From: Pseudoalteromonas luteoviolacea
Lineage (GTDB): Bacteria; Pseudomonadota; Gammaproteobacteria; Enterobacterales; Alteromonadaceae
DNA: 64,000 bases
NCBI RefSeq assembly: GCF_000814765.1
Contig: NZ_JWIC01000004.1
Location: 908,501-972,500, forward strand
Direction: 5' to 3'
Shown: one piece after another, positions 9,105-17,900 of the stretch
How the letters are laid out: each line of letters opens with the position of its first letter
How positions within the stretch are numbered: the stretch's first letter is position 1
Translations under genes and position numbers: made by a program
The notes under the pieces: generated by a model
Told to the model about the DNA's origin: nothing
Seen by the model: only the letters and a program-made list of their open reading frames with translations
Databases searched by the model: none

Positions 9105-9755
9105 TTGATTAACGTACTTTTAGTTGATGATCATGAACTTGTAAGGACTGGGATCAAACGCATTTTAGATGATGTGCGAGGTTTCAAGGTGGTCGGAGAG
9201 GCTAAAACTGGGGAAGAGGCGGTTACTTTTTGCCGTCAGAGTGAACCTGATATCGTATTAATGGACATGAATATGCCGGGGATCGGTGGGTTGGAAGCAA
9301 CTAAAAAGATCTGTCGGTACTGCCCTGATGTTAAAGTTATTGTATTGACTGTGCACTGTGAAGATCCGTTTCCAAGTAAAGTGATGCAAATTGGGGCGCA
9401 TGGTTATTTAACGAAAAGTGCCGGACCTGATGAGATGATCAACGCCATCCGTTCAGTGAATTCGGGCCAGCGATATATCGCGCCAGAGATAGCGCAGCAA
9501 ATCGCTTTGGCACAGTTCAGTGGCAAAGTTGATGAAAACCCTTTTCAATCATTGTCTGATCGTGAACTGCAAATCATGCTTATGATCACCAAAGGTGAAA
9601 AGGCACAAGATATTGCCGAGAGACTCAATTTAAGCTCTAAGACGGTGAATAGCTATAGATACAGAATGTTCGAAAAATTGGATGTAAGCGGTGATGTTGA
9701 ACTGACTCACTTAGCGATTCGTCATAAAATGATTGATATTGATAGTTCTCGTTAA
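9105..9755 (+). CDS. uvrY: Response regulator UvrY/GacA (TTG start)
   Basis: Two-component response regulator of the BarA-UvrY (GacS-GacA) system, which switches on Csr small RNAs. The receiver domain starts MINVLLVDDHELVR with the phospho-acceptor Asp in IVLMDMNMPG (about residue 54). A LuxR-type helix-turn-helix with the GEKAQDIAERLNLSSKTVNSYRYRMF region lies at residues ~155-205. It is colinear with E. coli UvrY. The start is TTG, with GAGG eight bases upstream; no in-frame ATG fits the conserved N-terminus. It is followed 15 bases later by uvrC, the usual gammaproteobacterial pairing. The cognate sensor BarA is not in the window. Confidence 0.95.
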   Translation: MINVLLVDDHELVRTGIKRILDDVRGFKVVGEAKTGEEAVTFCRQSEPDIVLMDMNMPGIGGLEATKKICRYCPDVKVIVLTVHCEDPFPSKVMQIGAHGYLTKSAGPDEMINAIRSVNSGQRYIAPEIAQQIALAQFSGKVDENPFQSLSDRELQIMLMITKGEKAQDIAERLNLSSKTVNSYRYRMFEKLDVSGDVELTHLAIRHKMIDIDSSR

Positions 9756-9770
9756 TCAAAATCCAATTTA

Positions 9771-11594
9771 ATGGCTGAATTTGACCACAAATCGTTTTTA
9801 AAAACGTTATCCACAGAGCCTGGTGTTTATCGTATGTATGATAAAGAACACCAGGTAATATATGTCGGTAAAGCTAAAAACTTAAAAAAAAGAGTAAGTA
9901 GTTACTTCCGTTCAAATATCCCTGATAGTAAAACACGCGTTCTGGTAAGCAATATTTTTAATATTGAAGTCACACTGACTAATACAGAAACAGAAGCGTT
10001 GTTATTAGAAAATAACCTAATCAAGAAGTATCAGCCTCGTTATAATATATTGCTTCGTGACGACAAGTCTTATCCCTATATTTTATTGACAGCGCACAAG
10101 CACCCTAGAATTGCTTTCCATCGCGGTGCCCGCAAGCAAAAAGGGGAGTATTATGGGCCTTTCCCAAGTAGTGCTGCGGTCTCAGAAAGCTTACGTTTAA
10201 TGCAAAAAATCTTCCCAGTTCGTCAATGTGAAGATGCATATTATCGTGCTCGTAGCCGTCCATGTTTACAGTATCAGTTGAAGCGGTGCTCAGCCCCCTG
10301 TGTTGACAAGGTTACTCAGAGTGAATATGCCGAGCAAGTTGAACTGGTAAGGCAATTTTTAAGTGGTAAGTCTCACCTTGTAATAGAAGCGCTGGTGGCA
10401 AAAATGGAAAGTGCCAGTATGGCATTAAACTTTGAGGCTGCTGCAAAATTCCGAGATCAAATAGCGCTTTTAAGGCAAATGCAGGAGCAACAATCTGTGG
10501 CGGGAAACTTCGCCGAGATGGATGTGATTGGCTTTGCTCAGCGTAATGGCTTGTGTGCAATACATATGCTGATGATCCGCGATCATAAAATTTTGGGAAG
10601 TAAAACGTATTTTCCAAAAGTGCCAAAAGATTCCACCGAAGATGAGATTTTGACCTCATTTGTCGGTCAATACTATGTGTCTAATGGCTCAAATGCGCGT
10701 ATAGCGAATGACATTGTTTTACCATTTGAACTTGCTGAACAAAAGGAGCTCACAGAGGCACTGACTCAATTGGCACAACGCAAAGTTTATGTTCGTTCAA
10801 ATGTAAGAGCGGAACGAGCCAATTATTTAGCGCTGGCAACGAAAAATGCACTGAACAGCATCATGGTTAAACAGAGTGCACAAGATGCAGTCAGTAAACG
10901 ATATGCGCTATTGAAAGAGGCGGTTGGACTCGTTGATATACAGCGCATGGAATGCTTCGATATCAGTCATACTATGGGTGAAAATACGGTGGCATCATGT
11001 GTTGTTTTTGACGCCCAAGGCCCCAATACTAAAGAATATCGTCGCTACAATGTAACTGGGATCACACCTGGTGACGACTATGCGGCCATGGATTTTGCAC
11101 TTCATAAGCGCTATTCGAAGGTGGCCGATGAGTCCAAAGTGCCGGATATTATTTTTATTGATGGTGGTAAAGGGCAGTTAGCACGAGCTGAAGCATTTTT
11201 TGAAAATTGGAAATTAGATAAGATGCCCATGCTCATTGGTGTTGCTAAGGGCACCAGCCGCAAACCAGGGCTGGAAACGCTATTATTCGATGGTGGTCGC
11301 AAAACCATTAATCTGGAAAGTGATTCACCGGCATTGCATTTGATACAGCATATTCGAGATGAGTCGCATCGTTTTGCCATTGCTGGACACAGAAATAAGC
11401 GGCAGAAACAGCGAACTCAGTCAGTGTTAGAGGAAATAGGCGGTGTAGGGAATAAGCGGCGCCAGGCTCTATTAAAGTATTTAGGAGGGTTACAAGGCGT
11501 TAAATCCGCAAATATACAACAATTGGGGCAAGTGCCTGGGATCAGTCCGCAGTTGGCTGAAAAGATATTTAACCATTTGCATGACAAAGCTTGA
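9771..11594 (+). CDS. uvrC: Excinuclease ABC subunit C
   Basis: Dual-incision nuclease of nucleotide excision repair, which cuts on both sides of a lesion marked by UvrA-UvrB. Domains in order: GIY-YIG nuclease (EPGVYRMYDKE...IYVGKAKNLKKRVSSYF, residues ~15-95), Cys-rich region with CLQYQLKRCSAPC, UvrB-binding UVR motif (~200-240, NFEAAAKFRDQI), RNase H-like 5' nuclease (~380-540, with CFDISHTMGE and FIDGGKGQL carrying catalytic Asp residues), and C-terminal helix-hairpin-helix pair. The 607-residue length matches the family. It is co-transcribed with uvrY and probably pgsA. Confidence 0.97.
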   Translation: MAEFDHKSFLKTLSTEPGVYRMYDKEHQVIYVGKAKNLKKRVSSYFRSNIPDSKTRVLVSNIFNIEVTLTNTETEALLLENNLIKKYQPRYNILLRDDKSYPYILLTAHKHPRIAFHRGARKQKGEYYGPFPSSAAVSESLRLMQKIFPVRQCEDAYYRARSRPCLQYQLKRCSAPCVDKVTQSEYAEQVELVRQFLSGKSHLVIEALVAKMESASMALNFEAAAKFRDQIALLRQMQEQQSVAGNFAEMDVIGFAQRNGLCAIHMLMIRDHKILGSKTYFPKVPKDSTEDEILTSFVGQYYVSNGSNARIANDIVLPFELAEQKELTEALTQLAQRKVYVRSNVRAERANYLALATKNALNSIMVKQSAQDAVSKRYALLKEAVGLVDIQRMECFDISHTMGENTVASCVVFDAQGPNTKEYRRYNVTGITPGDDYAAMDFALHKRYSKVADESKVPDIIFIDGGKGQLARAEAFFENWKLDKMPMLIGVAKGTSRKPGLETLLFDGGRKTINLESDSPALHLIQHIRDESHRFAIAGHRNKRQKQRTQSVLEEIGGVGNKRRQALLKYLGGLQGVKSANIQQLGQVPGISPQLAEKIFNHLHDKA

Positions 11595-11636
11595 TACTTC
11601 ATGCGAACATATAGAAAAAGAATTCTTTAAGTAGTT

Positions 11637-12182
11637 ATGTGGAATATTCCAAACACGTTAACAACATTTAGGTTGTTCCTTATCCCTGTCTTTGCGGTGG
11701 TATTTTATTTGCCTTATTCATGGGCGTTTTTTGCTGCGGCATTTATTTTTTGGTTAGCATCTGTAACCGATATTCTGGATGGTTATCTGGCTCGTAAATT
11801 AAACCAATCTACGCCTTTTGGCGCATTTCTCGATCCTGTTGCTGATAAAGTGATGGTGAGTGTTGCATTGGTTATGATTGCTGCTCATTATCAAAATGTG
11901 TGGATCACATTTGCAGCGGTTGTAATTATTAGTCGTGAAATTGTTATTTCGGCGCTCAGGGAGTGGATGGCAGGTATCGGTAAAAGAGCCAGTGTAGCAG
12001 TCTCCTCTTTGGGTAAATTCAAAACTGCGGCTCAGATGCTGGCGATCATTGGTCTTATTTGGCAGTTTTCCCCTTGGATGTTGATGTTGAGTTATATCTT
12101 ATTGGCGACTGCGACGGTGTTAACGATCGTTTCTATGTTGCAGTATTTGATTGCGGCAAAAGGTGAATTGCTCAAATCTTGA
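11637..12182 (+). CDS. pgsA: CDP-diacylglycerol-glycerol-3-phosphate 3-phosphatidyltransferase
   Basis: Inner-membrane enzyme for the committed step of phosphatidylglycerol synthesis. The CDP-alcohol phosphotransferase signature (DG..AR........G...D...D) is complete in DILDGYLARKLN followed by FGAFLDPVADK. The protein has 181 residues and about five membrane helices. The N-terminal MWNIPNTLTTFRLFLIPVF is the standard start of the family. It lies 42 bp after uvrC and before the tRNA array, an order shared with E. coli. Confidence 0.96.
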   Translation: MWNIPNTLTTFRLFLIPVFAVVFYLPYSWAFFAAAFIFWLASVTDILDGYLARKLNQSTPFGAFLDPVADKVMVSVALVMIAAHYQNVWITFAAVVIISREIVISALREWMAGIGKRASVAVSSLGKFKTAAQMLAIIGLIWQFSPWMLMLSYILLATATVLTIVSMLQYLIAAKGELLKS

Positions 12183-12253
12183 TTGATATTGAGCAATTAC
12201 AGTACGGTTTAGATAAAAAATAAGCAAACAGTTAAAAACATTCATTTTTTATA

Positions 12254-12281
12254 TTGACGCAATCAAGAAGTTCTGTAGAAT
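12254..12281 (+). promoter_or_regulatory. Sigma-70 promoter of the tRNA array
   Basis: TTGACG (12254-12259), 16-bp spacer, TAGAAT (12276-12281), then the GC-rich discriminator GCGTCCG. The GC-rich discriminator is typical of stringently controlled stable-RNA promoters. The first tRNA starts about 75 bases downstream. Confidence 0.8.
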
Positions 12282-12355
12282 GCGTCCGTGTTGAGAGACA
12301 ACAGTCATCAAAACGAAATGTAAATAAAGCAATGCAAGTTGCCCAAGTTTATGTT

Positions 12356-12431
12356 GCGAGTATAGCTCAGCTGGTAGAGCGCGACCTTGCCAAGGTCGAG
12401 GTCACGAGTTCGAACCTCGTTACTCGCTCCA
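12356..12431 (+). tRNA. tRNA-Gly(GCC), copy 1
   Basis: 76 nt with encoded CCA. Acceptor GCGAGTA pairs with TACTCGC, and the anticodon loop TTGCCAA gives GCC. Identical to two further copies downstream. Confidence 0.98.
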
Positions 12432-12451
12432 AATTTTGATGCTGAATTGAC

Positions 12452-12525
12452 GGCGGAATGGCAGAGTGGCCATGCAGCGGATTGCAAATCCGTCTACCTC
12501 GGTTCGACTCCGGGTTCCGCCTCCA
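12452..12525 (+). tRNA. tRNA-Cys(GCA), copy 1
   Basis: 74 nt with encoded CCA. Acceptor GGCGGAA pairs with TTCCGCC, and the anticodon loop TTGCAAA gives GCA. Confidence 0.98.
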
Positions 12526-12562
12526 TTTTCTCAATATAATCCACATGCGAAAGCAACCCGAT

Positions 12563-12649
12563 GCCCGGGTGGTGGAATTGGTAGACACAAGGGATTTAAA
12601 ATCCCTCGCTGGTAACAGCGTGCCGGTTCAAGTCCGGCCCCGGGCACCA
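12563..12649 (+). tRNA. tRNA-Leu(TAA), copy 1
   Basis: 87 nt class-II tRNA with long variable arm and encoded CCA. Acceptor GCCCGGG pairs with CCCGGGC, and the anticodon loop TTTAAAA gives TAA (UAA). Confidence 0.98.
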
Positions 12650-12657
12650 TTTATTGT

Positions 12658-12733
12658 GCGAGTATAGCTCAGCTGGTAGAGCGCGACCTTGCCAAGGTCG
12701 AGGTCACGAGTTCGAACCTCGTTACTCGCTCCA
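12658..12733 (+). tRNA. tRNA-Gly(GCC), copy 2
   Basis: Identical in sequence to copy 1. It begins only eight bases after the preceding tRNA-Leu and is followed directly by tRNA-Leu, without the tRNA-Cys found in the other two units. Confidence 0.98.
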
Positions 12734-12768
12734 ACTTTACTTAAAGGTTGGCTTTTGCAAAACCCGAT

Positions 12769-12855
12769 GCCCGGGTGGTGGAATTGGTAGACACAAGGGA
12801 TTTAAAATCCCTCGCTGGTAACAGCGTGCCGGTTCAAGTCCGGCCCCGGGCACCA
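12769..12855 (+). tRNA. tRNA-Leu(TAA), copy 2
   Basis: Identical to copy 1, 87 nt with CCA encoded. The flanking CCCGATGCCC lead-in is shared with the other Leu copies, showing that the repeat unit extends past the tRNA itself. Confidence 0.98.
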
Positions 12856-12874
12856 CTTATTTATAAGTGAATAT

Positions 12875-12950
12875 GCGAGTATAGCTCAGCTGGTAGAGCG
12901 CGACCTTGCCAAGGTCGAGGTCACGAGTTCGAACCTCGTTACTCGCTCCA
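12875..12950 (+). tRNA. tRNA-Gly(GCC), copy 3
   Basis: Identical to copies 1 and 2, with encoded CCA at 12948-12950. Confidence 0.98.
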
Positions 12951-12965
12951 ACTCTTATAGAGTTT

Positions 12966-13039
12966 GGCGGAATGGCAGAGTGGCCATGCAGCGGATTGCA
13001 AATCCGTCTACCTCGGTTCGACTCCGGGTTCCGCCTCCA
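12966..13039 (+). tRNA. tRNA-Cys(GCA), copy 2
   Basis: Identical to Cys copy 1, with encoded CCA. It restores the full Gly-Cys-Leu order in the last unit. Confidence 0.98.
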
Positions 13040-13076
13040 TTTACTTCCACAGTTTCTACACACGTAGACATCCGAT

Positions 13077-13163
13077 GCCCGGGTGGTGGAATTGGTAGAC
13101 ACAAGGGATTTAAAATCCCTCGCTGGTAACAGCGTGCCGGTTCAAGTCCGGCCCCGGGCACCA
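13077..13163 (+). tRNA. tRNA-Leu(TAA), copy 3
   Basis: Identical to the other two Leu copies, and the last tRNA of the array. No T-rich terminator is visible directly after it. Confidence 0.98.
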
Positions 13164-13301
13164 TTTAAAAGATTATCTCCCACTTACATTTATTTCATTT
13201 CATATTTTTATATTTTTTATGAAAGTATTAATATGTTATGTGTAAGTTGAGTGTCGATTAGCGTAAATGAACGCTAAATAGCGATAGGGGACACCAGAGT
13301 G

Positions 13302-13353
13302 GGTTATGTGAATAATCAACGGGTGAGACCCGCTGATCCGTTAATTCACAGCC
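13302..13353. repeat. Compound inverted repeat downstream of the tRNA array
   Basis: An outer interrupted palindrome (TGTGAAT...AACGG against CCGTT-A-ATTCACA) encloses a small perfect hairpin (CGGGT-gag-ACCCG). A second inverted repeat, TTCGTTGCC / GGCAACGAA, follows at about 13392-13429 and overlaps the end of the next gene. These could be an RNA-processing or termination structure for the tRNA transcript, or the edge of an inserted block; there is no direct evidence for either. Confidence 0.45.
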
Positions 13354-13412
13354 AGTAGAATTACATAAATAATTTGAGTCAGTATTTGCACTTCGTTGCC
13401 AAACAATCCCTT

Positions 13413-13979
13413 TTAGTTAGGCAACGAAAAGAACTCCAGCATTAATTTAAAATGGCCTGAGCCAAAGTACTCGCTAGAGATGATCTTGCCGTGCCCACTT
13501 ACACAGTCACCTTCATACGAGTGTACGAGCTCACCTTCCATAACAACTTGTCTTCGATTTTTTGCCCAATAGATCCGGATCCCTTGCTTGGTACCCCTGA
13601 ATGTATCAAAGTAATCATTGAACTCACGTTCTTTACCTTTTAACGGATTAAGCTCGAAGTCAACTTCTTCGCTCAGCTCTTGCCCATAAGAACTGAACAC
13701 GGCAAGTTGAAATGTATCATTGATAATTGTATCGAAATCCCACCAGGGTTTGTCTGAGGACGTTAAATCCGGACTCGCCGCTAATAGTGGCACTTCAAAA
13801 TCGAGTACTTCACAAACCTGCTCCGCAGATTTATGCTGGTTGTAGATCCGCTCAATAATTACGATTTCCTGAGGAGTAAGTGCATGATCTTCCTCGTGCT
13901 CAAACTCCGTAATTGATTTGGCAATGAGGTGATCTTCAAGCGACTCTAAAACCTTGTCTGTGATCTTAACCTTATTCAT
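13413..13979 (-). CDS. Unknown protein coupled to the sigma-like gene
   Basis: An unrecognised 188-residue soluble protein without signal peptide or membrane segment. Residues 1-60 are acidic and helical (KITDKVLESLEDHLIAK...), with a possible short helix-turn-helix-like LTPQEIVIIERIYNQHKSAEQV. Residues ~75-188 look beta-rich with aromatic residues (IRIYWAKNRRQVVMEGELVHSYEG). Its ATG overlaps the TGA of the sigma-like gene (ATGA), so the two are translationally coupled and likely function together. An anti-sigma factor, co-regulator or substrate of the neighbouring protease-like protein are all possible; none is shown by the sequence. Confidence 0.8.
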   Translation of the reverse strand: MNKVKITDKVLESLEDHLIAKSITEFEHEEDHALTPQEIVIIERIYNQHKSAEQVCEVLDFEVPLLAASPDLTSSDKPWWDFDTIINDTFQLAVFSSYGQELSEEVDFELNPLKGKEREFNDYFDTFRGTKQGIRIYWAKNRRQVVMEGELVHSYEGDCVSGHGKIISSEYFGSGHFKLMLEFFSLPN

Positions 13980-14740
13980 ACTGATATCGTCTCATTTATT
14001 TTATTGCTGTGAGTGAGAAAGTATATGTCGAAGTCTGTTTGCGGGTTATTTCCTATTTCGAGGTTTAATCCAGATTCTTCGACGCGTTTTGATAATTTAT
14101 TTACAAACCTAGATATATAGGTTATTGCGGCATTACCCTTAAAACCATGCCGTTCACCCAACTGCTTTTGAGTGAGAGTATTTTGTCGAAAAGAGAGTGA
14201 AAAAAAGTCGTAAAACAGCGCTTGCTTCTGTTTGTCTTCTTCTTGTGCAATTGTTTCAAGCAATAAATTTATGAATAGACGCGCATTTTTGTCCATTTTA
14301 GTAACCTGATCGGGTGATGGCTGATCACTTGGCATCAATTCATATATGTTGCTAGGTGCGCCTTCTGACGCACTATTACTCTCATACAGGTGCACAATTT
14401 GTACAGAACGCCCTTCATCAGGCGCTTTGGCTTGCTCTGAAGCTGATTTTCTTCTGTACGTCACGTTACTACCCATGTCTAAATAGACGCTTTCAAATGC
14501 TTTATATGTATAAGCTTTTAAAACATGATTAAAATCGTTTTGCGCATTAAGCTTTTGAGTCTCTTTCTCACTCTCTAGGTTATCGCTAGTTTCTTGCTTA
14601 GTCGCTTTTATCACTTTTAACAATGTCTCTTGAACAAGTGCTTCGGTGTCAATTCTGTGATCAGTAATCGACTTTTTGCGAAGTAAAAATTTAATAAATT
14701 TATACGCTTCTTGTACGGCTTGTTTGTTATCAAACCACAT
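13976..14740 (-). CDS. Divergent sigma-70-family-like regulator
   Basis: A 254-residue protein arranged like a small (ECF-type) sigma factor: a helical region-2-like part (residues ~30-95, DTEALVQETLLKVIKATKQ and FNHVLKAYTYKAFESVYLD), a linker, and a region-4-like helix-turn-helix near 185-220 (LTQKQLGERHGFKGNAAITYISRFVNKLSKRV). Region 2.4/-10 recognition residues are not well conserved, so promoter recognition is unproven. GGGGG precedes the ATG as ribosome site. It lies 161 bp downstream of the Lon-like/STAND gene on the same strand and overlaps the 188-residue gene. Alternative: a non-sigma DNA-binding regulator. Confidence 0.6.
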   Translation of the reverse strand: MWFDNKQAVQEAYKFIKFLLRKKSITDHRIDTEALVQETLLKVIKATKQETSDNLESEKETQKLNAQNDFNHVLKAYTYKAFESVYLDMGSNVTYRRKSASEQAKAPDEGRSVQIVHLYESNSASEGAPSNIYELMPSDQPSPDQVTKMDKNARLFINLLLETIAQEEDKQKQALFYDFFSLSFRQNTLTQKQLGERHGFKGNAAITYISRFVNKLSKRVEESGLNLEIGNNPQTDFDIYFLTHSNKINETISV

Positions 14741-14901
14741 CCATACCCCCTTTTGATTGTTGTCGTATCCCTTTCATCACTCATTTCTATTACTCTATTA
14801 GGAATAGCCTGACTGCTGATTGCGACATAACAACTTTTCGATAAGTTTCAGCATATTATATTTGTATTTCCTAATTGATGTTACCAAGAATTGTTGCCAC
14901 T

Positions 14902-17900
14902 TTAGTTACACTTCAATAATTCTATATAATGTTCAAATTTATTTTTTGCTTTTTGCCACTGAATACTCGTATGTGATTGCAAGAACGTGTCTGATAGGAC
15001 TTTACCCATCTCAAAATAATTACATGCATTGTCTATTTCACCGATTTCAGAAGCGATGTATCCAAGGTTGAATAGTTTTTTCCGATAACTGACTTGATAG
15101 CCTTGGTTATCGGGGTGCACTTGCGTGAGATGTCGAGCAAATGCCTCTGCTTTTTTCAGATGCGTTTGGGCAGACTTTTTATCACCTTGATTGTATAGGT
15201 GGATAGCAACTTTCGAGTGTGCGCCCTGCAACAGGCTAATAAAATCGACATTATTGCTATCTTGTTTGTGAAGTCTCTCTGCCGCTTTGAGTGCTTTTTC
15301 GTAGTATTGTGCACTTTGCTCTGCTTGATTAGTTTGTTTAAAGTAATCACCATAGGTCATATAGAGCTCGATACTGTGCCCTTGCCAGTCAATGTTTGCG
15401 TCATTTAAAATGCGCAGTTTTCTTGTGATGTCTAGACCCTCTAAGAAGTGTGTTTGTGCTTCGACTAGATAACCCTGTTTTAATTTACTGCTACCTATGC
15501 GGCTTGCCAAAAGTAGCTGGGCGACTTGTACATGTACGTTGTCAGGATCTTTAATCGAATACAGCTTGACCAGTTCATTGGCGTGATCATAGTACTGGTC
15601 TGCTTCAACTTTATTACTGCTATTTTCGGCTAAGTTAATGTATATCCTCAGCAAGTTATATTGGGAGACAAGATGGTTCGGGTCCGTTGCCAGTTGCTTT
15701 TCAAGTACGCTTTTTGCTCTCAATAATAAATCGCTTGCTTGTTGCTCAGAGGATACCGTTTTTGCAAGGTTTCTGAATGTGTTTACTCGTAGCACGTTAA
15801 ATGCTTGCTCAAGACTTTCTGTTGGTACGTGAGAGTCCAGCAATTGCAATGTTTCATTGTATTTTTCAGCAGCGAAGTGGATATCGCTGGACGACAAAGC
15901 CATAAACGCAATTTGTGAGACAATTTTTGCTTTAGTGAGTATGGAAGTGGCATCTACTGGTAAGTCATCTATCTGCCGTAATGCACGTTCTAAATAGTGC
16001 TTAGCATCCTCATTTCTACCTTGTTTAATGAGTAACGCACCAAATTCATAATTAAATGAGATGGCGATTTGTAACTCTTTCGGGTTATCACTATCAATGT
16101 TTTTTATTTGATCTTCTAAGATTGCGAGTACTGATTTTAGTTCATCGATATGTGTAGAGTCATCTTGTCGAAGTATTCTCACTTTGATGAGTAACAATTT
16201 GAGTTTATCAATATCGTCTAATGCGATGTCATCGACGCTATCTACTAGTTTTGAAATGTGACCATTTAAATATTTACGTTGAAACGTCGGTAGGTATTGA
16301 GCAAGTATTGGCTCAATTGAATCAATGTTTAGGAGCACATTGCTTTTTAGATGCGAGAGGGCTTGTGCCGTTTTAGCTTGCTCGGATTCAACCAGTTGCT
16401 TTTGGTAATAAGCGAAGGAAGCTGCACCCAGTGCGCATACAAATAGTACACTGGTCGTAAAAAGCCGCCTTTTTTGTGCTTTATTTTTCTGTTCAAGCCC
16501 TGACTGATAAAAGGTTTGAGATGCAAGAATATAGTTTTTAATTGATTGTAGGCTGATGGTTCCGGGCTGTATGAGGTACTTAGTACCATCTTGCAGCTCA
16601 TGCTTACCCAATGTGAAATTATGTTGCTCCTCGGGTGTAGAAGAAAAATTCTTCCACTGTTTGTACTTTGCTTCTACCCCATGAAACCATTGCAGATATT
16701 CTTTTCTTGCACTTAGCCAAATGTAAAATCGCGGCCAGATCTGTTGGTCAAGAGAGCGCTCTTCTGCAATGGTGATAAGGCAGTCATGGGTTAATTTTAC
16801 ATAAGGAGGAAGCTTGTGTACTTGGTGCCTTATTACCAGCTGTTTTTCAATAAGTGCATTTACCAACTCGAGTAAATGTGGGTTTTCTTGCTCTAAGGCT
16901 AGAAAATCCACATGTTTTGAGTAGCAGGTACCATTGATATTTACGCCGATAAATAGCTCAAAAAACTGCTCTGTTAATGGTTCAAATTGGCCTAAGATAT
17001 ACTCTGCTTGTCGATAAATGACACCAGTTAACTTATTGAGCTGGTTATATTGAGAGAATGTGAGCACTTTTGGTTGGTTACTATCGATTGCTAGAGCATG
17101 CATTTGGGCCAATAAATACTCTACAGCAGGCAGTGCATGAGAAAGCTTTAATGCTTCGGTTTGTATGGTTTGTGCTAAACCATCCTCGAGTGTAATACCT
17201 AACGCGGTCGCTTGATTGTTGATGATCTTGAGCCAGTCCTCAGCCGTCAAACTATGCGGTACGTAAAAGTCTCTACCTACCATATCTGTGTTATGTAAGT
17301 ACTCACTTCTAATGCTGGTTATAATAGATATAGGGGTATGTTCTGATAATACCGCTAGACTTTGTAATAAGCGATTATTAGGCTCAATTTCATAAATTTC
17401 TTCAAATTGGTCAATGTACCAAATATAGGTCTTTTTATGCGCAGTGAGATGCAATGCAAGCTCATCTAAATAAGTGGTATTTAACTGTGTGAGCTCTTCT
17501 ATAAATTGCTCAAGGCTCACAGACATAGCCTTGAGAACAGGCTCAAACCCGGCGCCTTTTGAGCTGATAAAGTGCGTTAGTAATGATTTGCTGTCTTTAA
17601 AGTCTTTGGGAAGTCCTACTTGCCAACACACATTGCTTTCTTGTTGAGCCAGCGCAGGCAGCAGGCCCGCTTTGATTAAGCTTGATTTGCCACTGCCTGA
17701 AACACCATGTACTTTAATTAGAGAGGGATTATCATTAAACAGCGCAAGTAGTTCTGAGGTCAGCTTGTCTCGACCAAAAAAGTAGTATGCGTCATGAGGT
17801 TCAAAGCTCCGAAGGCCTTTGAAGGTCAGTGAGCCAGATTGCTGCGCGCCATCATATTCATCTCCAAGTAGCTGCTGCAATGCCTCAGTAATATGCTCAA

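Noticed and set aside
12254..13164. Several open frames of 60-80 codons across the tRNA array
   Set aside because: They run through tRNA genes, repeat with the tRNA copies, and carry no ribosome site.
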